Source: Sebastes aleutianus
Taxonomy: Eukaryota > Chordata > Actinopteri > Perciformes > Sebastidae
Length of the DNA: 64,000 nt
Assembly: GCA_916700875.1 (NCBI GenBank)
Contig: CAKAKS010000032.1
Span: forward strand, 15,801,629 to 15,865,628
Direction: 5' to 3'
The notes under the pieces: model-generated
Database searches by the model: none
Told to the model about the DNA's origin: nothing
The model's input: only the letters and a program-made list of their open reading frames with translations
In this document: positions 35,951 through 47,306 of the stretch, piece by piece
How the letters are laid out: every line of letters begins with the position of its first letter
Position numbering within the stretch: the stretch's first letter is position 1
Program-made: the position numbers and the translations under genes

Positions 35951-36543
35951 TTAAAGGTCAGCCATGTCCTCCTCCATCTGCACTGTCTGTAGTTTGGCTA
36001 GCTCCTTCCCCTCCACAGCCTCCATCTCCCCGCACATCGCCCGCACCATCTCGCTCACGCCTCCTGAGCCCGAGCCGTCCGCCTTGTTCTCTGAAAGGTT
36101 CATGTAGTTGCTGTTCATGCCGGGCCCTATCAGGTGCGAGGGGGGCCCTCGGAGGTACTCCGCGGGCTGCATGTGGTGGCTGCTGGGGTTCGTTTGGGCC
36201 ATCAGGGGCGTGCTGACGGTGAGGGTGGTGTAGACCTCTGGCTCGGGGCTGGACGAGCTGATGGCGGAGACCTCGGCGGTGGAGGCGGGACCTTGGCTGG
36301 AGGGAACCTCTTCTGAGTTGGGGCCGTTGTAGCTGAGGTGACCGCTGGGGTCCAGGTGGAGCCCGTGATGGTACGCGGCGTAGACGCCTCCCTCCAGAGG
36401 CTCCTTCTTGATGGACGGCTGACCGGCGTTGCTCATGCTGTAGAGGACTGTGCTGTGGTGCAGGGACGACATGGTCAGCTTGTCCTGCTGCTGGAACGAG
36501 TCGTTGGGGGAACTCACTGCTACATTGTTCAGAGGCATGGTAC
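35951..36543 (-). CDS. six4: six4 coding exon 3 (C-terminal)
   Basis: The acceptor GTCACCACAG precedes GTACCATGCCTC; the joined codon G|GT is Gly474. It encodes residues 474-670: NNVAVSSPNDSF, SIKKEPLEGG (a sumoylation-type IKKE motif), a Ser/Pro/Thr-rich part, and the conserved SIX4 ending KELAKLQTVQMEEDMADL before TAA at 35951. Human SIX4 ends almost identically (KLQTVQLDEDMQDL). The region corresponds to the family's transactivation domain. It is shorter than in mammals but intact. Confidence 0.96.
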
Positions 36544-37480
36544 CTGTGGTGACACAACAATGGATCAATACATACAGTACCTCCAGTTTAGCTCCCATTC
36601 CCACTGCCGGACCCCCTACTCATTCTTCACAGTTTCATTTACAGCAGGCCTTGGCCCCCCGAAATCGCTGTTGTGTGTCTCACACACTTTGTGCTCTTTA
36701 AGCTCGACCCCGCGGCGCCCCAGGGAGCGAGTGCACAAGTCTGCCAGGACTCAACAGCAAGCTGCAGTTTTCTGTTTTTCCTTTATTATTCATCCTGGTG
36801 TAGATTCTCTGCTTTATGTCAAAGTAAGTGCTGTAACGGCTGATTCCCTGTTAGTGCGTTTCATGGCCTCTGATTGTCTGAAACATATTTCCCCTCCTCC
36901 CTGCTCTGCAGATCAAGAGTGCAATGATGATGAGTGATGGTGACTTCAGAGCTTGTTTTTATTCATCTCTGGGGTTTTCAAAGGACCACCTTCTTCTCTG
37001 TGTGTGAGTGTGTGTGAGTGTGTGTGTGGCCCTACTCTGTTGTTTCTGTCAACCTAGGAGATATAAGGATATAACATCTACATTTTGATATGAGAGTAGA
37101 TTATGTCTGGATTTTGGTTATTCTAATACAGTGATGGATCTTAATTTTGTCTTTTGCTGGTCTTCAATGCTGCACTACATGCCAGCATTACATTATAGTA
37201 AAGTGAAACTTCTAATGGATTTACATGACTGCTTAAGAAGGGGAAATTAAAAGTGAAAGCCTCCAAATCCTTAAGCAATATATCCCAATTTTAGACAACA
37301 TCACCAACGCCTAATCATGATTAAATACTGTGAGTTCAATGAGTCATAACCAAATTGTTTTGTCATTGTCAGCCATATCTGCCTCAGTATGTCAAAATAT
37401 AACTCCCAAAAATAACAAAGTTATTACAACCACCCAAACATGAAGTAAGATGAAAAAATGGTGTAGTTTTCTGAACCCAC
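36544..37480 (-). other. six4: six4 intron 2
   Basis: 937 bp, bounded by CAACAAG|GTGGGT and CACCACAG|GTACC on the minus strand. A short GT run lies at 36999-37027. No other feature is recognised; antisense frames over it are chance. Confidence 0.9.
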
Positions 37481-38175
37481 CTTGTTGTGTGATTGTTGAG
37501 GCAGAAGAGAGCTGCAGAGGAGGAAGACCTACGTCGCTGTTGAGTAATGAGCTGCCATCGTTGTCGGAGACTCCACCTGGTAACTGGACCAGACTGTAGC
37601 CGCCCAGCTGCAGCGCACCTGACGAGGAGCTAAACGTGAGCACGGAGGAGCCTCCGTTCTGGGAGGCCATGGTAGGAACCCCCTCCAGCTTCACCTCTGC
37701 TCCATTCACACAACCCGAGTAGGAGGCGTACTGCAGGGCCGAGTCCTCAGCAGAACTGCCCAGTCCCTTCTCCTGTCCTGTCTGCATGTGCATGTCCATA
37801 CCAGAGCCCCCCATTAACACCCCTCCAGACGGCCTCAGAGGGTTGAAGGCCAGCGGCTGGATGCCCAGATTGAGCCCGTTGAAGAGGATGTTTCCAGGTG
37901 AGTGGAGGTAAGACGAGCCGCCGTTGTGAAACACGGTGGAGGAGTTGTTACTGGTCACTAGGTTTCCGTTGTAGAGACCGCCACTGCTGGATCCAGGGGG
38001 CAGCTTGATGTCCCCGATCTGCTGGATGACCACCCCACTGTCCATAGGCCCTGTTTGAATGGGAAGGGTCCCATGGGTGATCACCCCATCTGAGGAATTA
38101 GAGAGGGGCCGGGGAGACAACTCCTCGTGGCCTTTGCTAGACTCATCCTCTGTGCTGTGGTTTCCATCAGATTCA
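37481..38175 (-). CDS. six4: six4 coding exon 2 (central region)
   Basis: The acceptor TTTTTTTCACAG precedes TGAATCTGATGG, completing Ser242. It encodes residues 242-474, starting ESDGNHSTEDESSKGHEELS, a stretch nearly identical to mammalian SIX4 directly after the homeodomain. The rest is Ser/Gly/Asn/Gln-rich with TQQG at the end. The exon enters with one base and leaves with one base of a split codon, and joins in frame on both sides. The reading frame is intact across 695 bp. Confidence 0.96.
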
Positions 38176-38790
38176 CTGTGAAAAAAATGACAAATGGTGT
38201 GTCACAAAACAAAAAAAAAAGAATTCTTTGTGGTAAACCATTGCTATAAAGTGACTTAAAGCCACTTTTTGAATAACAAAATGAAATAAGATTAGATATA
38301 AAGTATTTTTCTTCCATTTCTGCACTTTTTTGGCAAAGAGGACACACTCTAAAACACCATTACAACACAAATTCAATAAAGTACAATTGGCATTTATTTC
38401 CTTTTCCACCTAACATGCTGCCAGTCACATTTGCTGCTGTATTATTATACAGCTTTGAAGAGCAGGCTGTGTTTGTGAATGTATAGCCCTCTCTTACCTC
38501 ATGGAGAGCTTCACTGACAACAACCAACCAACGTCAACAACCGTGCAACCATTTGGCGCAATAAATTCTGGTGTGACAAACCGCCAGCACTGGTGGCGTG
38601 ACAAAACAAATGGCTGAGGGGATTTATATGAATGTCTTTCTCAATTTAAAATGGTGCTGTCATTTAAAAATCTCTTATTTTCTGTTTCCATGAAGTCTTT
38701 AAACGATATAGAAGTAGCTGGTACAGCTTATTATGTAATGAACAAGTCTTTTTATAAAGATTGATCTAAACAGCTGCACCACACACACGC

Positions 38791-38860
<70 letters not shown>

Positions 38861-38992
38861 ACGTCTCACCACCACTTCCACAAAAAGATATAAGCAAAAA
38901 CTAGTTGATACAAATATGAGAAGATCTGTTCAAGGTTATACAATTACTAAAAGTATAGTTTAGAAGCGACTTAAAGGAAATCTATAATGGTT

Positions 38993-39034
<42 letters not shown>

Positions 39035-39758
39035 TAAGTGAGAGAGAAAGAGAGAGAGGGGTCACCTCCACCAGGTGTGCGTCAGCTTTGTTCACAGAGA
39101 GAGAAACATGAAAGAAGCTACATGTCTGTCTGTGTGTGTGGAGGATTATGAAATGAAACGCAGGAGCTGATGGAAGTTCTGAGAGGAAAAAAGTGAAAAA
39201 TGATTTATGTGCTGGGATGGGGAGACGTGCACGCGGTAGTGTGTGTGTGTGTGTGTGTGTTCATCTCTGACACACAAACACACACTACAAATAGATAAGA
39301 ATAAATTAAAGTTAATTGTTTCATCTAAACATATAATCTGGTGTCTGACAGTGAAGTCAGTGGAGTTGGTGGAAGTTAACCATGTTGTTTAGTTGCTTAT
39401 GGTTTCCATGCCCCTTTAGCACCAACACACTTGAAACCGGATCTGAATGGCAACCAGCTTCATATTTCAAAACATTAAAAGCGTGCTCCAAACCCTTTTA
39501 CGCACACTTTTTTTTTTTTTTTTTAATTGTCTCTTAATTATCAACATATAATGATTCACATTGTCAAGTCTTATACAGTGAGGAGGCCGACGGGAGATTA
39601 TGAAATAAACTGCCAGGCAGAGTGAATGGTAGTGAACTACTTCCACGAAAAAAAGCTTTTGTTAAAAAAATGGTTTTGTCTTAGTGCGCCTTTTACGCAC
39701 AGACGCACTCCAAATTCTAATAATGTGTTTTATATGGAGTTTGTTTCTATTTGCTCAC
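38176..39758 (-). other. six4: six4 intron 1 with CA/TG microsatellites
   Basis: 1583 bp between AAAAAG|GTGAGC and TTTCACAG|TGAA (minus strand). It contains a long (CA)n at 38780-38856, (TG)n at 38995-39031 and (TG)n at 39238-39260, and a T run at 39509-39524. The first and second runs are complementary and could pair in the transcript. No nested gene. Confidence 0.9.
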
Positions 39759-40483
39759 CTTTTTGACTGTGCCTCGGACGGGTTTCTGTCTCTCTGTCTC
39801 CTGTTCTTGAACCAGTTGCTGACCTGGGTCAAGGAGAGTCCCGTAATCTTGGCGAGGTTTCTCTTCTCGGCCGGAGACGGGTACCTATTCTGATTGTACA
39901 GATCCTTCAGCGCGTTTCTGGACCTCTCCTTGAAACAATACACAGTCTCCTCTCCGTCCCAGATAGTCCTGGGCAGAGGGTACTTTCTCCGGATCCGGTA
40001 CTTGTCCACGGCACCCAGAGGTCTCCCCCTCGCCTTCTCCGCCTCGGAGTACCTCGCCTTGTACCACAGATCCTGCAGAAAGGTGTGGTTGGACGCGCTG
40101 AAACTGTGGTTCTCCAGAATACTGTACAGCTCCTGGTACCGAGCCTGGTGGTACGCGACGAGGGCTTGCGCTTTCAGGATGCTTTCATTACCTCGGAGCA
40201 GGTCGCTCTGTGGCAGGGACCACAGGAACCTGGCCAGCCGGTCCACATTACCTCCCTGCTGCAGAGCCTCGCAGACGCACGCCACTTGCTCCGGAGAGAA
40301 AGCCAGAGAGGAAGCGGCGCTCACCAGCAGCTCCGTGTTGCGCACCGCATCCACCGTGTTGTTGCGCTCCATGGACAACTCCACCGCGTCCACAAGCTTC
40401 ATGCGCTTATCCGCCTCCTTCACATTTTCCCTCTTGATGTCATTTGCTGTTGTTGTGACTTCTCCGGCAGAAGAAGAAGACAT
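39759..40483 (-). CDS. six4: six4, sine oculis-related homeobox factor, coding exon 1
   Basis: The gene encodes SIX4, a nuclear SIX-homeodomain activator acting partly redundantly with SIX1 and working with EYA (family knowledge). This exon encodes residues 1-242. An N-terminal segment (1-61) beginning MSSSSAGEV, as in mammalian SIX4, is followed by the SIX domain (about 62-172, [19 protein letters not shown]) and the homeodomain (about 175-235) with [20 protein letters not shown]. The ATG at 40483 has A at -3. The donor is TCAAAAAG|GTGAGC, phase 2. The N-terminus is about 40 residues shorter than in human because it lacks the Ala/Gly-rich expansion. Full length is 670 aa against 781 in human. 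No broken motif is seen. Confidence 0.97.
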
Positions 40484-40810
40484 TTTTTTTTTCTTTCAAA
40501 CCTTTTCCCCACTGGTAAAGTCACTCCTCCTCCTCCTCCAGCTCGATCAGGTTACCTCCTCGCCATGCGAATAGCGATCGGATATCTGACAGCAGCTTGT
40601 AAGTAGATATCTCTCTCTCTCTCCTCTCTCTCTCCCCCTTTTCTTTCCTTCCAACGTGACTTTTACTCTGCAGGGGACTGGAGCTGGAAGGAGACTCACT
40701 GGGGTCTATCTGCAGGAGAGCCACGCTATTGGCCGCCGAGGGGCCTCATAAGAGGAGGAGCTGAGCATGAATGTTTGGTTTCCAGCTGTCAGTCATATAA
40801 CAGTATATTC
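40484..40810 (-). promoter_or_regulatory. six4: six4 5' UTR and proximal promoter
   Basis: On the minus strand upstream of the ATG: a pyrimidine/purine run (40607-40645), a CCAAT box in GGCGGCCAATAGCG (near 40728-40737), and TGACAGCTGG (TALE site overlapping E-box CAGCTG, near 40782-40791) followed upstream by CACAGGTGA. No clear TATA box at a usual spacing. Elements identified by motif only. Confidence 0.5.
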
Positions 40811-40869
40811 ACCTGTGCAAGGTGAGTGGCTTTTTGGGATCGTGGGAACGGGATATCCGTGTTGTCTGG

Positions 40870-41052
40870 AGCTGACTGAAGCATTTTTTAATTCCAATAT
40901 CATTTTTTCCTGTGCTTTTTGTGTAACTTTTTTATGATTTTATGATATGTTGTGTTTTTATTCCTGTTATTTCTTGATGTTAATGTAAAGCACTTTGGGT
41001 ACCTTTTGGTTATTGTAAAGGGCTATAAAAATACATTTTGATTGATTGAATA
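40870..41052 (+). mobile_element. LINE/SINE 3' tail
   Basis: It contains GTAAAGCACTTTGGGTACC and GTAAAGGGCTATAAAAATAC with a short GATT tail, a common fish retroelement 3' end. The 5' part is missing. Confidence 0.6.
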
Positions 41053-42256
41053 TCGAGGAAATCCAGTCCAGTCATTGCCTTAATCTAAACTGTTTTTTTG
41101 TGTGCCAATTTTAAATTAACTCACAAAACATTAAATAAACTTTGACACTGAGACTGCACTCCAAAGGGATTTCTTTAAACTGCACTCCTCTTTTTCTTTT
41201 TATAACTTTCAGTACAGAACCATAAAATGCTGATTGTGATTGAGATAAGGTTTGAATATTGTTTGTCTGTCACAAGCCACTCATACACACACACTGGGTC
41301 ATCACATCACATAATGATCCCAACAGCAATGTCAGGTCAAATCTCACACATAAACATATTTAATAAACTAAATTTCTGCATTAATGCAAATTCAGAGCAT
41401 TTCCTCAATGACATTAAGTATGTCTGCTGTGATATTTCTGTCCTACAAAAAGCACAGCTCTAGGTTTTAAACTAAAGCCAAACTATCTGTCTTTCATGAA
41501 TATAATTTGAAATAACATGATTTTCATATTTTCCAAATTAAGGATTACCTGATAATCCACTGAAGGTCACAATTTAAATATGTAAATGCATATATTTAGT
41601 CTTACATTATGTTTATCCTGTTAACTTGAAAACTGGGAAATTGATAATTTTTTGTCTTTTGCAAATAATAATTGCCAGTCTAATGTAGCACTGGAGTCTA
41701 AATTGGTGTCTGATCAATGACTGACATTTATACTTAGTCAATAAATCAATATGACACATGGCTATGTCTGGGCTTTTAGTGATTGTGATATAACCTTTGG
41801 AAAGACCACCCTGTTAGTCACTATAATATCCCTTTTTCTGTCTTCATCATGCATTGTTTATTTAAGATAATACAACACATAATATATCCACCTAACTTTG
41901 AATGAATTATTTCCCCCTAAAAAGAAACTACATGATGTCAGAAGCCCTGGGGAGCAACATCTGGAGAGGTTTTTGGTTTTAATTATGTTCCAGTCCAGGC
42001 TTACATTAGATCATGGAATAGCCTATATGGCAGTAATCCATAGGGTACTGCACAGAGGAGACAGACAGTGAAACCTATAATCAAAACAGCCATTTTATGC
42101 ATTCTCTCTAAATACAACCTTTGAGTGGATAATAAACCACTCAGCTTTTTTTTTTGTTTTACCTCAGACCCCCCTGGGACTCCTCGGGGACCCCTGGGTG
42201 TGCCTGCACCACAGTGTGACCACCGCTGCTGTTAGAGGTGATCATTAAATAGGAAC
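41053..42256. other. Unannotated stretch between six4 and mnat1
   Basis: AT-rich unique DNA with no recognised gene or element; regulatory content cannot be judged by eye. Confidence 0.35.
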
Positions 42257-42773
42257 TTAAAGGTCCTATATTGTGCTAATTTTCAGGTTCATACTTGTAT
42301 TTTGTGTTTCTACTAGAACATGATTACATGCTGTAATGTTAAAAAAAAACTTTATTTTCCTCATACTGTCGGCCTGAATATATTTGTATTCACCCTCCTG
42401 TCTGAAACGCTCCGTTTTAATGCATTTCAATGGAATTGCAACGGAATTGCGTTGCTCGGCAACAGTTTGGGTCCATGTTTACTTCCTGTCAGCTGATGTA
42501 TTTACATTCACTGCAACAGGGAAATAAACTGGGACAAATTTAGAATGTTTATGTTTAAAACCATGTAATGGTCTAAATATTGTATATTTGTGACATCACA
42601 AATGGACAGAAATCCTAACGGCTTGTTTCAAATGCAGAGTTGAATACGGGCTGTGTGTATTTCCCTGTCGATTGAGTGTTTTGATCCTTTCACATTATTT
42701 ATATAGGACTAAAGCCAGCTTTATAATAAAAAAACGTGAAAATCTAATTTTTTTAATAATATGGGACCTTTAA
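42257..42773 (-). mobile_element. TIR element, TTAAAGGTCCCATATT family, copy 2
   Basis: Ends TTAAAGGTCCTATATTG and AATATGGGACCTTTAA. Inverted relative to 30641-31169. Shared interior: GTTTACTTCCTGTCAGCTGA, CAATGGAATTGCAACGG and GACATCACAAATGG. Confidence 0.85.
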
Positions 42774-43107
42774 ATAAGTAGCAGTACGCTCCTCTGAAAT
42801 ACAGTGTTAAGTATAAAAGTGGCAAAAAAAAAAGTAAATTTTACTTACCACCAGTGTCAAGGACAAAACACAGGGGTAAACATTGGTCACACACTCAAAA
42901 AACATACTAGTTACATTTTGGAATATTTTATAGAAAATATGTAATATAGCTAAAAAATATATATTAATTATTTTCTGGAATTGTTTTGAAGTTCCCTGTA
43001 GGACACCAGAACCAGTGGTGGTCTAATCCCCATTTTCTTTTTCTTTAAGCGCAGTCTCAGAATAGGGCTTGGCAATTTGGAGAAAAAAAGAAGATCCCGA
43101 AAAAACT

Positions 43108-43169
43108 TAAACCTGCTTTTTAATATAAAAGACCTGAAAATCTCACATTTTACAATATGGGACCTTTAA
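43108..43169 (-). mobile_element. Solo right end of TTAAAGGTCC family
   Basis: It carries AAAAGACCTGAAAATCTCAC and CAATATGGGACCTTTAA, the right terminus only. It ends 132 bp before the mnat1 ATG. Confidence 0.75.
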
Positions 43170-43391
<222 letters not shown>

Positions 43392-43477
43392 TGAGTACTT
43401 AACTACATCTAATGAGCTGGAAGGAAGCTAACTTCACCCAGTTATTCACTTCTAACTCTGCATTAAGACACCTACTA

Positions 43478-43715
43478 ACACAATATACACCTACCGCAGG
43501 TGGTTAAGTCTTATTTTAATAACTATTCCCACTCTTGTTAAGCGTTATATACTCTCTTTATATCCTATTTTTTTTTTAAAATAGCTTTTCGCTAACGGTT
43601 TGCTGTGCTCTCTGATAATGTGACTTCCTGTTGGATATAAACCCCATATTCTTATTACCAATATAATATTAATACTGTTAAATGTGACTATCATATTAGA
43701 GAGACTACATTTTTT
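43478..43715 (+). repeat. Segment shared with six1 intron block A
   Basis: ACAATATACACCTACCGCAG, GTTAAGTCTTATTTTAATAA, CTAACGGTTTGCTGTGCTCT and GACTTCCTGTTGGATATAAA all recur in 22338-22610 in the same order. The match resumes at 44175-44215 (AAAGACTAAATCTGATCACA) after the LINE insertion. Confidence 0.85.
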
Positions 43716-44178
43716 TTTTAACTTTGATATTTATTTTGCATTTTCAGCTCTGGGTTGAACATCATGAGCATCCATACAGAATTCAACAAACAATACAACA
43801 CTTAACAAATACAAACATTTAACCTAAACAGTTGTCAGGGGCAGTCAAACATGTATATATTCTCCAACAACACATACATCATGTTTCATGTTCCATGGTC
43901 CATGTGAATGATCCATTTTCCCAGTTCTTGTCAAAGATATTGCTTTTAATTTCTAGTTGTTACGTCAGTTTTTTTCCATTGAAAAAATATCACGGACAAT
44001 CTCAAACCAGGGATGTTTCCTGGAGGTTTCTGCTTTATACCAGTTTCTTGTTATAGCTTTTTGGCTGGCTATAAGCAGAATTTTTGCCAGATATCTATCT
44101 GCTCCATGCACAAACCTCTTCAATGTTCCCTAGGTACATTAAAGCACAGTTGTTTGGAATAGCATATCCCAAAATGTA
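43709..44178 (-). mobile_element. Inverted L1-like LINE fragment
   Basis: It starts with a T run (poly-A tail in reverse). On the minus strand around 43970-44050 it reads WYKAETSRKHPWFEIVRDIF, degenerate coding sequence that I associate with fish L1/Tx1-like ORF2. It interrupts the repeat at 43478. Confidence 0.65.
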
Positions 44179-44254
44179 GAAAGACTAAATCTGATCACAG
44201 CCTTGATAGTGATAACTACATGACAACTGTCAATTTTGCTAGACATTGCCAATT

Positions 44255-44760
44255 TATTTATTTATTTTATTAAAAAAGGATCCCCATTAGCTGATACCAA
44301 TGGCACCAGCTAGTCTTCCTGGGGTCCCAAATCAAGTACATTACATTTATCACATACATATTATATACAACATCATATTTGTGTTACACTAATAACATTC
44401 AAATTTTCCAAACATATATAAATTTCACATTCATACACATCTTCCAGAACCATTTAGCCTCAAGGCCCATCATCAGGGAAAAGGAACAAAAGAAAAACCA
44501 TACATGACCAACACTGGACAATGGATCAGCTGCTTAAGTAATGTTTTCTTAGATGGTATTTGAATGAGGATTTGTTAGAGGATTTACAGATGTAAAGAGG
44601 GCCGCTATTCCAATGATTGATGGCACGATAAATGACTGTCTTTTTTAAGGCATTAGATTTTGGGTGAGGTAACATGATTTGGCTGTCCGAAATCATGGGA
44701 CAGTCCGAAATCAATTAGCCATGTTCTATTGCTAATAAACATGGCAGCCAGTTAGCTCTT
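44255..44760 (-). mobile_element. Inverted LINE 3' fragment
   Basis: The motif AAAGGATCCCCATTAGCTGA and CTAGTCTTCCTGGGGTCC marks a common fish LINE 3' end in reverse. The minus-strand frame 44714-44526 reads AINHWNSGPLYICKSSNKSS, typical of a LINE polyprotein C-terminus, ending KHYLSS. Confidence 0.65.
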
Positions 44761-44992
44761 AATAACACTGCATTGGTAACATTTTTGCATCTGACCTTGC
44801 ATTGCTTATTTGGTGCTTCAATGATACAGGGCTTTTTCCACTTGACAGGAGCGGTCAGTCCTTTTGAATTATGGCATTTTATGGAAAGTACACAGGATGG
44901 GAGAGAGAAGAGTGATTAAAGATGAGGAGGATAAACTTCATACCTAAACTTTACCGTCTCAAGGCTGATCCCTAAACGTAAATCATTTTTTA

Positions 44993-45450
44993 GACAGGAA
45001 GGCAATCCAGGCACTCAAGGAAGGAAGTATATTATTGTTTATTTATATATTTTAGTAGTTCAATTATTAAAAAAGCCAACATGTTACGACCACTGTAGGT
45101 CTTCGTCAGGGCATTCAACAAACAGACAACGCGGATGTGGCCTCACCTATATGGTATCAACAACCAATGGGAGGCAGTCACATGATCACCATACTACTAC
45201 AAAACATTACAAAATATCATGAAGAAATAACACAGAAACAAGTAATTAATGTACATCATCAATGAAAAATACTCCTAGTTTTTAACATAGGCTGTAAAAC
45301 AAACATGGGAGCCTATACAGAGAGAAGAAAAAATATATACATTTGACTTATTTACAGAAAGCATGTTAAGTCTATATCCTCGTTAAGACCAGGATACTTT
45401 AAGGCATCCAATTGATGGATCTAAAAAGTCTCTCTGGTAAAGTTTTTGTA
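44993..45450 (+). repeat. Dispersed repeat R3, copy 1 (mnat1 intron 1)
   Basis: From GACAGGAAGGCAATCCAGGC through AAAAAAGCCAACATGTT(A/T)CGACC to AAGTCTC..GGTAAAGTTTTTGT. The same segment occurs at 54216-54682 in the same orientation. Confidence 0.85.
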
Positions 45451-46689
45451 ACAAGCCATAGCCATTTTTTTTTTACATACTTACTAAACCCATGTGGTGG
45501 GTCAGTTATAACAGTTCTATTTCTTAATTTTGCATGAAACAGAAACAAAAAAATAGCTAAATGCCCATCAGAAGTTACCAATTTATAATGAAAAATGTAA
45601 TATGAATTAGATTTAATTTACAATAACATAAAACAATGTAAGCAAGTCTTTGCTTTTGTCAAACTGTAACCAGTCAATATATAGTATTTTATGTTAAAAG
45701 TGTCTTGAACAATTAATCACAAGTGGAATCATTTATTTTTGATTGACCAGATTGCTTAATAAACTAGGTTAATTGTTCTTGCACTAGTTTACACTTATTC
45801 TATTACAATTTTAATTGTGCGTTACCCTCATGTCACTATTCAGTAAAAATTGTTTGCTGTGCGTTTTCCAATATTTAACCTTGTCATCTGTTTGAAAACC
45901 TGGTCATTTAAATGAAGGGGACATGCTCTCTATGAGCACCATGCAGTGACGGTGGTTGCCTGATGAGAGCATCTTTTCGACCCTGTCTGTTTATTGACCG
46001 TACCATCAGGAAGTGGCCGTGCTTTGTCATCAGGTCAGCGAGCTCATAACTCACTGCCTCTGTCTGGATGCAGGGCTACACAAAGAAAATTAAAATGATT
46101 CTGCAATGAAGCAATTTGGAGAGAGATGTCCTAGCCCGGGTCACCTTGGATTCGTTCCTCAGAGCGGGTGCAACGGTGAATTAATGCACCGCTTGGAAAC
46201 TGCTGTACTCTAAAACTCTATCAGTATTTCATCCCTGATTTGTTAGCAGCCGGGTTTCCTCAAGAGTTGATAGATATGGACCGTACTGTAGCGTGGGCAA
46301 TGTGTTTCAATTTCATAGTTACTGATTTCCCATTTAGGTGTAGTCAACAACTCTATGCAGAAAAAGTGAATAAGAAAGAAAGGGAAATATGAAATTAGAA
46401 AGGCACATGTGTACATGCACATATTGTACAGTATACAGTAGTGAAATTCTTGGTTTCTGCATAGTGATGTTTACCCTACACGGCTGCTGGATTCTCACAA
46501 GATCGCATAAGAATCACAGGATAACCATCTGGCAGGTCAGGTTACAGTGATGTACATCTGTATACAATTGTTCATGTAGGCAGAAAAATCACATAATAGA
46601 ATTTGTCCTTTTAAATTCTTAGTGTATTTTATTACCAAAGTTTGACATAACCTTTAACAGCGGGATATGAATGGCCGTCATCCTATCAT
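45451..46689. other. Unannotated part of mnat1 intron 1
   Basis: AT-rich. 45900-46270 is more balanced unique DNA (CACCATGCAGTGACGGTGG; CGGGTCACCTTGGATTCG) that could be regulatory but shows no decisive motif. Confidence 0.3.
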
Positions 46690-47306
46690 CCGTCGTACTG
46701 AAGCAATTAGTCGAATATTTGAATATTAATCTACAACAATTTTGATAATCTATGAATTGTTCGTCATATACCAAGCAAAATTGCATTCTTTGGATCCAGC
46801 CCAAATGTTTTCTAATCACTGAAAAATAGATGGCATTGAGTTTTGGGCTGGTTTGGACGAAACAAAGCAATTTGAAGATGTCACCTCAGCAAAGAGTATA
46901 GAAGCAAAAAGACAAAACTCTGGTGTTTTTTTGACAACAGATGCTGACGCCATTTTGTACTGAAAACACTTATTATGTGTATAATATTTTTTCAACACGG
47001 GCCATTTCGGTAGAATATGACAATACTTACTTATTTTGTACGTCTCTTTATAGCAGGACGTTTTACTGGCGTCCGGTAGTCGCTTTCAGTCCAAAATGAC
47101 GGAAGCGTAACTTTACTGCTGGGCGCCGATATTGCAATGGAACGAACAGTTGACTTTCACTTCTTGGCAATATACCTTCTTTGACCTTGGGCTCTGTGAA
47201 ACTGTGATGGGTATTTTCTTCTGTATTTTCTGAATATGGGCTAAATGATTAAATAGATTTTATTGAAAATAATCAGTGCTGAATATAATCATTAGCTGCA
47301 GCCCTA
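46690..47306. mobile_element. MITE-like element (GCTGCAGCCCTAG end)
   Basis: The right end ATTAGCTGCAGCCCTA matches the right end of the 59652-60001 element. The interior segment 47045-47180 (CGTTTTACTGGCG..CGCTTTCAGTCC) recurs in reverse at 60185-60330. The left terminus is eroded. Confidence 0.65.

Noticed and set aside
35958..36937. 200- and 199-codon frames on both strands
   Set aside because: Shadows of six4 exon 3, arginine/proline-rich from out-of-frame reading, running on into the intron.
39894..40606. Long plus-strand frames of 226 and 173 codons
   Set aside because: They are antisense to six4 exon 1 and have no family resemblance or splice context.
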